A DNA stretch of 64,000 nt from Arthrobacter sp. AZCC_0090 (GTDB lineage Bacteria; Actinomycetota; Actinomycetes; Actinomycetales; Micrococcaceae), in contig NZ_JACHEE010000001.1 of NCBI RefSeq assembly GCF_014207375.1, positions 515,708-579,707 of the forward strand, given 5' to 3'. The translations under genes and the position numbers were made by a program. The notes below the pieces were generated by a model, which was given only the letters and a program-made list of their open reading frames with translations, was not told where the DNA came from and ran no database searches. Positions 52,643 through 60,956 of this stretch are shown here, one piece after another (positions within the stretch are counted from its first letter, which is position 1; every line of letters begins with the position of its first letter).

Positions 52643-54169
52643 ATGGCCATTTCACGTCCAAAAGCAGTTGCCGCCATACTCCTCGCCTCCGCAATGGCTG
52701 CCGCCCTCAGCGGTTGCTTCGCGCCAGGCAACACGCCAGCCGCCAGCAGTACTGACTCCCGCATCAAGGTGGCCATGTTGCAGCCACCCCGGTCGGGACT
52801 CACTCCCCTCAGCGACGATGCTTTCAAACTCTCGCGTTGGAAGACCGCGGAGACCCTGGTTGTCCTGGATGCCCTCGGCGATGCCCAGCCATCGCTTTCA
52901 ACAGCCTGGAAGCAGCTGGACAGCAAAAACTGGCGCTTCGAGCTCCGTGGAGGTGTGAAATTCCATGACGGGACGCTACTGACGGCGGAGCAAGTGGCGG
53001 CATCGTTGACGGCGGCGGCCAATGCCAAGCCCAAGCCGCGAATCCTCGACGGCGTCCAGCTGAGCGTCCGGACGGACGGCGGGAACGCCGTCGTCGTCTC
53101 CACTCAGGCAAACGATCCGCTGGTTCCCCAGCGGCTTTCGAGCCCCCAGCTTTCGATCCTTGCCGCATCCGCCTACAAGCCCGGCGGAGTCGTCAGCCCC
53201 ATCAACTCCGGCACCGGACCCTATGTCCTTGCGTCCGCGGACGGTACTAGCTCCGCAACCCTCAACCGTTTCGCCGACTACTGGGGAGAGAAGGCCGCAA
53301 GCAGCGGCGTCGATGTCCAGTACGTCCCCGACGGCACAGCGCGCGCAGCCGCGCTGAGGACCGGAACTGCCGACGTCGTGGAGGCAATTCCCGTAGGCCA
53401 AGTCGCCCAGATCAAGGCCGACTTGATTCACGAAGTGCCCATGCCCCGCACCAATACCCTCTACCTGAACACCAAGGCCGGACCCTTCGCGGATCCGTCG
53501 GTCCGGGCAGCGGCACGCATGTCGATCGAACGGGCCACGATTGTTGAACGGGTCTACGAGGGACGTGCGGACGTCGCCGAGGGCCTCCTGGGCCCGGCCC
53601 TCCCCTGGGCGGCCAAGGAACGGCAAAACACCTCATACGTCGAGGCCCTGAAGAAGCGGGCAGAAGCGGCCCCCGCCGCTGGCCACCGCATCAAGCTCGG
53701 CACGTTCACGGACCGGGCCGAGCTGCCCGAGGTCGCCGTGCAGCTCGAGCAACAGCTCGAAGCCGCCGGCTTCATCGTGGAGCAGGAAGTCCGCGAGTAC
53801 CAGCACATCGAGGCGGACGCCCTGGCCGGCAAATTCGATGCCTTCATCCTGTCCCGCGCCACGGTCCTGGACTCCGGCGACCCCGTGGCCTACATGTTCA
53901 GCGATTTCGCCTGCAAAGGGTCCTTCAACATCTCCCAGTTCTGCGATGCGGAGGTGGACGCGGCACTGAGCAAAGCATCGGCGATTCCCGCAGGCTCTGA
54001 GCGTCGGGCAGCAATCGCCGCCGCCGAGGCACTGATCCTCTCGAAGGACGCGGCCGTGCCGCTGCTCCACGAACGCGTCATCCAAGGCGAATCAGCAAGA
54101 GTCCGGAATGTGGAACGTGATCCCCGCGAGCGCGCACTGATCACCAGCAAGACAGGAATCACTGACTAA
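52643..54169 (+). CDS. Peptide/nickel-type ABC substrate-binding lipoprotein
   Basis: 508 residues from the ATG at 52643 behind GAAAGAAAGG. The signal peptide ends in LSGC, a lipobox. Family 5 binding-protein features: ELRGGVKFHDGTLLTAEQVA, DFVEAIPVGQ-like VVEAIPVGQVAQIK, SVRAAARMSIERATIVERVY, and PVAYMFSDFACKG. Shorter than oligopeptide-binding OppA proteins; nickel- or metallophore-binding members such as CntA/NikA are of similar size. It follows the MFS gene by 34 bases and overlaps the permease gene by one base. Confidence 0.88.
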   Translation: MAISRPKAVAAILLASAMAAALSGCFAPGNTPAASSTDSRIKVAMLQPPRSGLTPLSDDAFKLSRWKTAETLVVLDALGDAQPSLSTAWKQLDSKNWRFELRGGVKFHDGTLLTAEQVAASLTAAANAKPKPRILDGVQLSVRTDGGNAVVVSTQANDPLVPQRLSSPQLSILAASAYKPGGVVSPINSGTGPYVLASADGTSSATLNRFADYWGEKAASSGVDVQYVPDGTARAAALRTGTADVVEAIPVGQVAQIKADLIHEVPMPRTNTLYLNTKAGPFADPSVRAAARMSIERATIVERVYEGRADVAEGLLGPALPWAAKERQNTSYVEALKKRAEAAPAAGHRIKLGTFTDRAELPEVAVQLEQQLEAAGFIVEQEVREYQHIEADALAGKFDAFILSRATVLDSGDPVAYMFSDFACKGSFNISQFCDAEVDAALSKASAIPAGSERRAAIAAAEALILSKDAAVPLLHERVIQGESARVRNVERDPRERALITSKTGITD

Positions 54170-55926
54170 TGTGGGCCCCGGCGTTCATCAAAACCGCGGT
54201 TTCCCGAACCGTGGCACTCCTCTCGATTGTTGTGCTGATCGGGCTCTTGCCATGGCTTTCGGGACAAAGGCCGGAATACACCATCCTGCGGGCGCGGTAC
54301 GCCGACCGGGAAGCGACTGATGAAACGCTGGGCATGATCCGCGCGGAGCTCGGGCTCGATCGAGGACCCCTGCACATCTTCCTTGACTGGGCCGGAGGGC
54401 TGTTGCGGGGAGATATGGGAAATTCCTGGATCACCAACACGCCTGTTGGTCCCGGCACCCTGGAAACCCTGGGAGTCTCCGTCACCCTGATGGCCTGTGC
54501 GGTGGTCGTCGCAACAGTGGTGGCTACCGGCCTGTGCGTTCCGTCCGTGGTGCGGGGGCTGGCCGGGAACCCCGGGCGAGGCTCCGGCGTCGTGGCGGCG
54601 GCCATGACCGCCCTCCCTGAGTTCCTTTTGGCAGCGATGCTCCTTGTGATCGGTGCGGTGTGGCTTGGCTGGTTTCCGCCATACGGCTGGCAGGGCCTGG
54701 ACCACGCGGTGTTGCCGGCCCTCTCTCTTGGCCTGCCCGCTGGCGGCCTGATCGGACGCCTGCTTTCCGATGCGGTCAGCTCGGCGTTCGCGGAAAAATG
54801 GGTGGGTACCTGGGCCATGGCGGGAGCAGGCCGCGTCAGGCTCACCGCGGCCGTACTTCGCCGCGCCCTGCCGTCGGTGATGAGCCAGATCGGGCTTGTC
54901 CTCATCGGCCTCACCGGCGGGGCGGTTGCCGTGGAGAAGGTTTTTGCGATTCCCGGGTTGGGCCGGGCAGTCCTGGGCGCGGCAAGCGCCCAGGACATAC
55001 CCGCGCTGCAGGCAGGAGTGCTGGCGCTTCTGCTACTGGCCGTTGGAGCAGGTTCCGTGAGCGCAGCGGCCCGGTACCTCTTGCTGGGAGCCGCACTGCG
55101 TTCGGGGACAGTTCCTGTTCCGGACTCGCCGGGAAGATCACGACGGCGGGATGTCGCCATTCTGCTCGTCGCTGCGGGAGCGTTGCTGCTCATCGTCGTC
55201 GCGGGCTTGCTGCGCGATCCATTCACGTCGAGCCATGCACGGCTTGCGGGCCCGGGCTTCGAGCTGCCCTTCGGGGCCGATGCCAGCGGACGCGACCTCC
55301 TTGCCCGGGTGGGACACGGTGCCGTATCCACTTTGGGAACGGCTTTGCTCGTGGTTCTGGCTTGCCTTTTGATCGGGATCTTCGTCGGGCTCTTCCCGAT
55401 CGCGGCGACCGGTCCCCTTGAAGTAGCCAACGCCGCTCCACCCATCCTGGCCGGATTGATCGTTGCCGTGGTGACCGGGGCGTCGGCCGAAGGCGCAGCG
55501 ATTGCCGTCACCCTGGTCAGCTGGGCGCCCCTCGCCTCGCACACTGCGGCCTTAGCGCAGGAGGCCAGGGCGCAACCCCATGTGAAGATCCTTCCGGTCC
55601 TGGGCGTGGGGCGGGTCCGGATCCTCTGGCGCTACATCGTTCCGGCGATCCTTGGCCCCGTCTTCAGGCATTCGATGCTCCGGATACCGGGAATCGCGTT
55701 GGCCCTTGCCGCCTTGGGGTTCCTGGGGCTCGGGCCCCATCAGCCGTCGCCCGAGTGGGGCCTCATCCTGGCTGAGGGGATCAATTACGTGGAGCGGGCG
55801 CCATGGGCAGTTGCCGCCCCGGCATCGGCGTTGATCCTCGCCTCGATCCTCGCAGTGTCCATGTCGAGCGTGACGTGGTCGCGCAAGGATCAGCCTCTTG
55901 TTGCAGCCAACCGAATGGGAACGTAG
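54169..55926 (+). CDS. Fused ABC permease (DppB-like plus DppC-like halves)
   Basis: 585 residues containing both permeases of an Opp/Dpp/Nik-type transporter in one chain. The N-terminal half (to about 310) is DppB-like: GDMGNSWITNTPVGPGTLET, WLGWFPPYGW, and the coupling loop around KWVGTWAMAGAGRVRL. After a basic linker (DSPGRSRRRDVAILL) the C-terminal half is DppC-like: FGADASGRDLLARVGHGAVS, then VKILPVLGVGRVRILWRYIV and GFLGLGPHQPSPEWGLILAE. Separate DppB and DppC are the rule, so this is a gene fusion. Its start overlaps the binding-protein stop (TAATG). Confidence 0.9.
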   Translation: MWAPAFIKTAVSRTVALLSIVVLIGLLPWLSGQRPEYTILRARYADREATDETLGMIRAELGLDRGPLHIFLDWAGGLLRGDMGNSWITNTPVGPGTLETLGVSVTLMACAVVVATVVATGLCVPSVVRGLAGNPGRGSGVVAAAMTALPEFLLAAMLLVIGAVWLGWFPPYGWQGLDHAVLPALSLGLPAGGLIGRLLSDAVSSAFAEKWVGTWAMAGAGRVRLTAAVLRRALPSVMSQIGLVLIGLTGGAVAVEKVFAIPGLGRAVLGAASAQDIPALQAGVLALLLLAVGAGSVSAAARYLLLGAALRSGTVPVPDSPGRSRRRDVAILLVAAGALLLIVVAGLLRDPFTSSHARLAGPGFELPFGADASGRDLLARVGHGAVSTLGTALLVVLACLLIGIFVGLFPIAATGPLEVANAAPPILAGLIVAVVTGASAEGAAIAVTLVSWAPLASHTAALAQEARAQPHVKILPVLGVGRVRILWRYIVPAILGPVFRHSMLRIPGIALALAALGFLGLGPHQPSPEWGLILAEGINYVERAPWAVAAPASALILASILAVSMSSVTWSRKDQPLVAANRMGT

Positions 55927-56891
55927 CCCTGCCTGCGGCCGTCCTCATCGAGGAGGTTTCCGACGAGCTTCGTCGTTCGCATCACCACCGAGCGGTCAGC
56001 AATGCGAACGTCCGGGAGCTGTCTCTCGATGGCCGCCTCGAGCCGTGAAATGTCCTCGAGCGTGCGCATCCACACGGCCATGGCGATGTTGTATCGGCCA
56101 ACCACCGACATGACCGTACGGATCTCATCCAGGCGACTCAGCTGACTCCCGACACGTTCGGTTTGGGCCGCCGGGACGGAAAGAAAGTACCAAGCGTAGA
56201 CCGGCCAACCGGAGTGCGACCGGACAATTTCAGTACGAAGTTTGAAGGTGCCGGCGGCCAGCTGGGCGTTGATGGACTCGCGTACGCGGCGGGGAGCGAG
56301 GGCGAGGCGTGCGGCAATCGCCCCAGCCGTAGCCCGCCCATTGCGAGCCAGCTCCAGAGCGATCGCATCGTCAATCTCGCTACTCCCCTTAGTCCGAGCC
56401 CTCCCGGGTGCCAATCGGCGGAGCGCTTCCACTTGGGCCCCGTCGAGTGCGCGGAGGCGCCATTGGCTGGCGTCCGTCAAAAGCTTGGCAATGGGGTGGG
56501 AATGGACTCTCGCCACGAGGTCCAACGTTTCAATACGCTCAAGCAGGTATCGGTACAGGGCTTGGTCAGTGGCAGCCGCCACGGTGACCACCAGATCCCT
56601 GGCTCCACCGGTGATATCGACCGTCAGGGCTTCGGAATCATTCCCCAGAACGTGCGCCAATTCCAGCAGCTTGCCCGGCTTCGCCTCGATTTCGACAATC
56701 GCGCCAACCGGCGACGAGCCAAAATTCGCATAACCGGTTACCCACGTGAGGCCCTCGCCTTCGAGCTTTTCCCAACGGCGCGCCAACGTCACCGGATCAA
56801 CCCCCAGGATCTTCCCGAGGCTCGTCCACGATGCCCTGGGTTGGACTTGGAGGGCGTTCAGTAGCTGGAGATCCAGCTCATCAAAAGCCAT
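55890..56891 (-). CDS. Lrp/AsnC-family regulator with two HTH repeats
   Basis: 333 residues from the ATG at 56891 (a GTG at 56924 is possible). It contains two AsnC-type repeats: HTH LDLQLLNALQVQPRASWTSL with the RAM-like ligand part SSPVGAIVEIEAKPGKLLEL, then a second HTH IDDAIALELARNGRATAGAI and another ligand part (HSGWPVYAWYFLSVPAAQTE). Doubled Lrp proteins of this kind are known in actinobacteria. It is divergent from the M20/DUF3100 pair with a 200-base gap, so it most likely controls those genes in response to an amino acid-like ligand. Its 3' end overlaps the fused permease by 37 bases. Confidence 0.88.
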   Translation of the reverse strand: MAFDELDLQLLNALQVQPRASWTSLGKILGVDPVTLARRWEKLEGEGLTWVTGYANFGSSPVGAIVEIEAKPGKLLELAHVLGNDSEALTVDITGGARDLVVTVAAATDQALYRYLLERIETLDLVARVHSHPIAKLLTDASQWRLRALDGAQVEALRRLAPGRARTKGSSEIDDAIALELARNGRATAGAIAARLALAPRRVRESINAQLAAGTFKLRTEIVRSHSGWPVYAWYFLSVPAAQTERVGSQLSRLDEIRTVMSVVGRYNIAMAVWMRTLEDISRLEAAIERQLPDVRIADRSVVMRTTKLVGNLLDEDGRRQGYVPIRLAATRG

Positions 56892-57091
56892 TTCCTGCAG
56901 ATTCTCCAGTTTCTCTGTCACTATCCTGCGATTCTCAATGAATACTATCGCTGATCCATATTCTTCTTGAAAGCATTTGCGCCGCCCACCCAGACGTCGC
57001 CCCGACGACGCTCCCCTTGACTGCGGCCCCATGGACGTCTATTTCGACAACACAATGGGCACAGAGTCCTCCCCGCCCACATTGGAGAACC

Positions 57092-58327
57092 ATGAATCAC
57101 ATCCCGTCAGCCGACATGCCCCAGGCCGTGGACGTCAGGCTCCACCTTGGGCAGAGCATCAAAGACTGCCGGTCCGGAGTCCAGGAATTGGCAGAGGGCA
57201 TTCACGGCAGGCCGGAGTTGTCCTTCCGTGAGGAAGCTGCCTCGGCGTCCATCGCCGGCTTTCTGTCCTCGGCAGGATTCGCCATGGAGCGTGGAACCGG
57301 GGGAATACCCACTGCCTTCACTGGCACGATCGGAACCGGTCCGCTCACCGTGGCCCTGTGCGTCGAATACGACGCACTGCCGGATATCGGGCATGGTTGC
57401 GGCCACAACCTCATCGCCGGAGCTTCTGTGGCGGCAGCCGTCGCCCTGGCCCCTTATGTAGACACCCTCGGCATCACCCTGAAGGCAATCGGCACACCTG
57501 CTGAGGAGCACGGTGGCGGTAAAGCCCTTTTGCTCGAAGCAGGCGCGTTCGACGGCGTCGGGCTCGCTCTGATGGCCCACCCGGGCCACGAGGGAATGAC
57601 GGCGAATCCCCTAGGAACGAGTTCACAGGCGGTCGGGCGCTACCGTGCAACATTCAGCGGTCAGGCCGCACACGCGGCTGCGATGCCTCATCGCGGAATT
57701 AACGCCGCCGACGCCGCAATCGTGAGCCAAGTGGCCATCGGGCTGCTCCGGCAACAAATACCCGGAGATCAGCGGATCGGCCTTTTCATCGCCGAGGCCG
57801 GGGCCGCCACGAACATCATCCCCGACCGGGCCGTCGTCGAATTCGAGTGCCGCGCCTTTGCCCTGAGCGATTTCCGCGAGCTTCTCGCGAAAGTGAAGCG
57901 CTGCTTCGAGGGCGCCGCCCTGGCAACCGGCACGGAACTGACCATCGAAGCGACCGAACCCCTCTACGAGCCCCTCATCCAGGACACGGAACTGGCAGGC
58001 CATTGGATTGGTGCCATGGCGGCGCGGGGCCGGGACGTCTCCGCTCCGGCCCCCGACTACAAGGGCGGAGGATCCACGGATATGGGCAATATCAGCCAGG
58101 TCATCCCCAGCATCCATCCAATGTTCAGCGTTCCCGGTGCCGAGGCTCCCATTCACTCTGCAGGATTTACCGCGGCCGCCAACACGCAGGCTGCCTACGA
58201 GGTGATGTTCGACGCCGCGTACGGGCTGGCGTTCACGGTTGCCGCTGCCGCTTCGGACCCTGTTCAGAAGGCACGGTTCATCGAGGCTTCCTACGTTCGC
58301 AGCACCCACAAAGAGGCAAGGGCATGA
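57092..58327 (+). CDS. M20-family metallo-amidohydrolase
   Basis: 411 residues from the ATG at 57092 behind TTGGAGAA. The M20 pattern is clear: IHGRPELSFREEAASASIAG, CVEYDALPDIGHGCGHNLIA (metal ligand His and Asp region), GTPAEEHGGGKALLLEAGAF (catalytic Glu), HAAAMPHRGINAADAAIVSQ, and KGGGSTDMGNISQVIPSIHP. The closest well-known relatives are AbgB-type and peptidase-T-like amidohydrolases acting on N-acyl amino acids such as p-aminobenzoyl-glutamate. It overlaps the DUF3100 gene by four bases. Confidence 0.9.
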   Translation: MNHIPSADMPQAVDVRLHLGQSIKDCRSGVQELAEGIHGRPELSFREEAASASIAGFLSSAGFAMERGTGGIPTAFTGTIGTGPLTVALCVEYDALPDIGHGCGHNLIAGASVAAAVALAPYVDTLGITLKAIGTPAEEHGGGKALLLEAGAFDGVGLALMAHPGHEGMTANPLGTSSQAVGRYRATFSGQAAHAAAMPHRGINAADAAIVSQVAIGLLRQQIPGDQRIGLFIAEAGAATNIIPDRAVVEFECRAFALSDFRELLAKVKRCFEGAALATGTELTIEATEPLYEPLIQDTELAGHWIGAMAARGRDVSAPAPDYKGGGSTDMGNISQVIPSIHPMFSVPGAEAPIHSAGFTAAANTQAAYEVMFDAAYGLAFTVAAAASDPVQKARFIEASYVRSTHKEARA

Positions 58328-59688
58328 CTACCTCCACCGGACCGTCCATCGCCGGGCCCCGAATCGCTGTTCCCATCGCTGTCCTTGCGCTGGCAATCGC
58401 CGCCTCAGTCCAGCTCATCGGACAATTGAAGATCAATGTCGGGATTGGTTCACTGGTCATCTTTCCCATGGTCTGGGGCCTGCTGGCCGGCCTCGTCCTC
58501 TCAGTCCAGAAGATCAAGCCGATCCCCATGAAGCTGCAGAAGGCAGCTTCCGCTCTTGCAGCGGCGGCGGTCATGCTGCTGGTTGCCCGGCTGGCCTTCG
58601 ACATCGGCCCCAGCCTGCCCAAGCTCATCCATGCAGGCCCGGCCCTCCTTCTCCAAGAAACAGGGCACATGCTCGGAACCATCGTCCTGGCGCTCCCGCT
58701 CGCCGTTTTGCTTCGCATGGGCAAAGCCACTGTTGGTGCCACGTTCTCCATTGACCGCGAATCGGCATTCGCCATGGTTTCCAACCGCTTCGGAGCGGAC
58801 TCCGACCAATATCGCGGCGTCCTGGCCATGTACGTCTTCGGAACGCTTTTCGGCGCCCTGTACATCACCCTGGTGACGTCCATCGTCGCGAACTGGAAGA
58901 TCTTCGACCCCTTGGCCTTGGCCATGGGCGCCGGCGTCGGTTCCGGATCGATGATGGCGGCGTCCGCAGCGAGTATCGTCGCCGCTTATCCAGCGGACAA
59001 AGACGCGATCCTTGGCATGGCGGCAGTCTCCAATCTCATCACCAGCCTCCTGGGGGTCTACGTCGGAATCTATGTGGCGCTTCCCCTGGCTGATCGCTTC
59101 TATCGCTTCCTCACCCGCAACCGCTCACTTGTCGCAGTTTCCGAGACTGTTTTGGTCGGCCAAACAGGTTCCGGAACGGCGTCCGGGGCAGCCCCTGCGG
59201 TGGATGACGATAACGCTTCATTCCGCGAGGAAGTGGCAGAATCGACTGCGCACGTTGCCATCCCCCTGCGGCTGTCGCTCAGTGTTCTAGCTGTCCTCGG
59301 ACTAGCCACGGCCTTCGTGGCCGCGAAGGGATTCAGTTGGGAAATCGTCGGCGGATACACCGTCATGATCGCCCTCCTGCTCGCAGGAACGGCATTGGAG
59401 AAAGTAACCAAGAAGGTATCAGCGATCATCTGGGTGACCACCATCGGAGCCTACATCTCCAGCCCTTGGTCGCCCCTGGCTGAACCGCTCCACCGGCTCG
59501 TCGGCTCGGTTGACTTCCTGTCCATCACCACGATCGTGTTGACGTTGGCCGGCCTTTCGCTGGGCAAGGACTTCAGCCTGCTACGTCGCATCGGGTGGAA
59601 AATCATTCCCGTGGGGCTCGTGGCAATCACGGCATCGTTCCTACTCTCCTCCCTCATTGCCGAGTTCACGCTGGGCTTCTGGAGGTAA
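58324..59688 (+). CDS. DUF3100 multi-spanning membrane protein
   Basis: 454 residues, starting in an ATGA overlap with the M20 gene. Ten or more hydrophobic segments, beginning AVPIAVLALAIAASVQLIGQ, then VGIGSLVIFPMVWGLLAGLV, which is the DUF3100 opening, and GAGVGSGSMMAASAASIVAA in the middle. A hydrophilic loop around residues 280-300 splits the protein into two halves. Linkage of DUF3100 with an M20 amidohydrolase suggests it imports the acyl-amino acid that the hydrolase cleaves; the function of DUF3100 is not established. Confidence 0.8.
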   Translation: MTTSTGPSIAGPRIAVPIAVLALAIAASVQLIGQLKINVGIGSLVIFPMVWGLLAGLVLSVQKIKPIPMKLQKAASALAAAAVMLLVARLAFDIGPSLPKLIHAGPALLLQETGHMLGTIVLALPLAVLLRMGKATVGATFSIDRESAFAMVSNRFGADSDQYRGVLAMYVFGTLFGALYITLVTSIVANWKIFDPLALAMGAGVGSGSMMAASAASIVAAYPADKDAILGMAAVSNLITSLLGVYVGIYVALPLADRFYRFLTRNRSLVAVSETVLVGQTGSGTASGAAPAVDDDNASFREEVAESTAHVAIPLRLSLSVLAVLGLATAFVAAKGFSWEIVGGYTVMIALLLAGTALEKVTKKVSAIIWVTTIGAYISSPWSPLAEPLHRLVGSVDFLSITTIVLTLAGLSLGKDFSLLRRIGWKIIPVGLVAITASFLLSSLIAEFTLGFWR

Positions 59689-59709
59689 GTGCGGCACTCT
59701 CCCTGCCAC

Positions 59710-59751
59710 GGCAAGGGTTGCCGGCGCCCCGAGGCGTCGGCAGCCCTTGCC
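59710..59751 (+). terminator. Terminator after the DUF3100 gene
   Basis: Arms GGCAAGGGTTGCCGGCGCC (59710-59728) and 59733-59751 pair over 19 bp with two G-U pairs and a CCGA loop, 21 bases after the DUF3100 stop. Confidence 0.85.
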
Positions 59752-59780
59752 CGCTTCGTGTATTCAATAAGGGAACCGAC

Positions 59781-60123
59781 ATGGCTGTTGGCGTCTTCGA
59801 TCTTTTTTCCATTGGGCCTGGCCGAAGTCATGGGCGGCTCCCCGGGACAGGTGGAGAACGCGGCCGAGATCGCGATGGAACACAACCTGGGCCTGACCTG
59901 CGATCCGATCGGCGGGCTCGTGCAGATCCCCTGCATCGAGCGCAACGCGATCGCCGCGGCCAAAGCCATCAACGCCGCGAAGATGGCGCTCTGGGGCGAC
60001 GGCACGCACCGGGTGTCCCTCGACGAAGTCATCGTGACCATGCGGGAGACCGGCAAGGACATGTCCTCCAAATACAAGGAAACCGCCATGGGAGGCCTCG
60101 CCGTCAACGTCGTGGAGTGCTGA
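59781..60123 (+). pseudogene. L-serine dehydratase (sdaA) reduced to its two ends by an internal deletion
   Basis: From the ATG at 59781 the frame reads [12 protein letters not shown], the conserved N-terminus of the single-chain iron-sulfur L-serine ammonia-lyase. At about 59812 it jumps, out of frame, into [40 protein letters not shown] and [20 protein letters not shown], ending [12 protein letters not shown]: the conserved C-terminus with Fe-S cysteines. Roughly the central three quarters of the gene, including the serine-binding region, are gone. The join lies around GGGCCTGGC, so recombination between short repeats is plausible. Confidence 0.85.
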
Positions 60124-60273
60124 GGGGCCTTTCGCCCTCAACAACCGACCAGTTTCGCCCCTGATACTGCCGCGCCGGCCCGGAACCACGCGCCCGGACC
60201 GGGAACCCGCGTCAAAAACAGTAGATCGTTGAGGAGGCCACCCTCCAAGCGGGATCCCGAGCAATTGACTCAT

Positions 60274-60289
60274 TCGAATATATGTTCGA
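60274..60289 (+). promoter_or_regulatory. LexA (SOS) box of the imuA'-imuB-dnaE2 operon
   Basis: TCGAATATATGTTCGA matches the actinobacterial LexA consensus TCGAAC-N4-GTTCGA with one mismatch (T for C). It lies 10 bases before the imuA' ATG, where it would block transcription start, and controls a textbook SOS operon. Confidence 0.93.
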
Positions 60290-60299
60290 AAATTGAAGC

Positions 60300-60956
60300 A
60301 TGCCTTCTCGCCTGACTTCCGCCTCGCCGGCTTTGCTGCGCGATGACTTGCAGGCGAAAATCCACCTGATGCAGGGCAAACGCGGCAGTGAAAGATCCCT
60401 GCCCGTCCTCCCCTCGCTCAGCAGGCTTCTCCCGGGCGGGCTTCGCCCGGGTGCGGCATATTCCATCCAGGGATCCATGTCACTGGCCATGGCATTGTTG
60501 GCCGGCCCCTCACTCAACGGCTCTTGGTGCGGGGTGGCAGGGCTTCCTGACTTCGGGGTCGAGGCGGCCGCAGGTTTCGGCGTTGCGCTTGATCGGCTGG
60601 TGCTGGTGCCTGACCCCGGGGCCAGCTGGACCCCGGTGATCGCCGCCATGGCGGACGTACTCTCGGTAGTGCTTGCATGCGCCCCGGAAAGAGTCGCACC
60701 TGCCGAGGCCGCCCGCTTGGGAGCCAGGCTCCGTGAGCGGAGTTCCGTCCTGCTTGTCTTGGGACCATGGCCGCAGAGTGAAGCCGTCCTACAGGTGAAT
60801 GGATATGAGTGGGCCGGGCTCGGGCAGGGCCATGGACATTTCGCCAAGCAGGAGCTCGAGCTCGAAGTCGCTCTGCGGGGCAGTTCCCGCAGGGCATCCG
60901 TGGATCTTGCAGACAGCGGTCCGGTAGATCTGTCCCGCCATCGGATGGGGGCATGA
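60300..60956 (+). CDS. imuA': ImuA'-like SOS mutagenesis protein
   Basis: 218 residues, a compact RecA/SulA-related protein of the actinobacterial mutasome: DLQAKIHLMQGKRGSERSLP, LLPGGLRPGAAYSIQGSMSL (the position of the RecA-type P-loop, which lacks a proper GKT), WCGVAGLPDFGVEAAAGFGV and LDRLVLVPDPGASW. ImuA' helps assemble the mutagenic complex with ImuB and DnaE2. It lies directly behind the LexA box and overlaps imuB as ATGA, so all three genes are co-induced by DNA damage. Confidence 0.88.
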   Translation: MPSRLTSASPALLRDDLQAKIHLMQGKRGSERSLPVLPSLSRLLPGGLRPGAAYSIQGSMSLAMALLAGPSLNGSWCGVAGLPDFGVEAAAGFGVALDRLVLVPDPGASWTPVIAAMADVLSVVLACAPERVAPAEAARLGARLRERSSVLLVLGPWPQSEAVLQVNGYEWAGLGQGHGHFAKQELELEVALRGSSRRASVDLADSGPVDLSRHRMGA

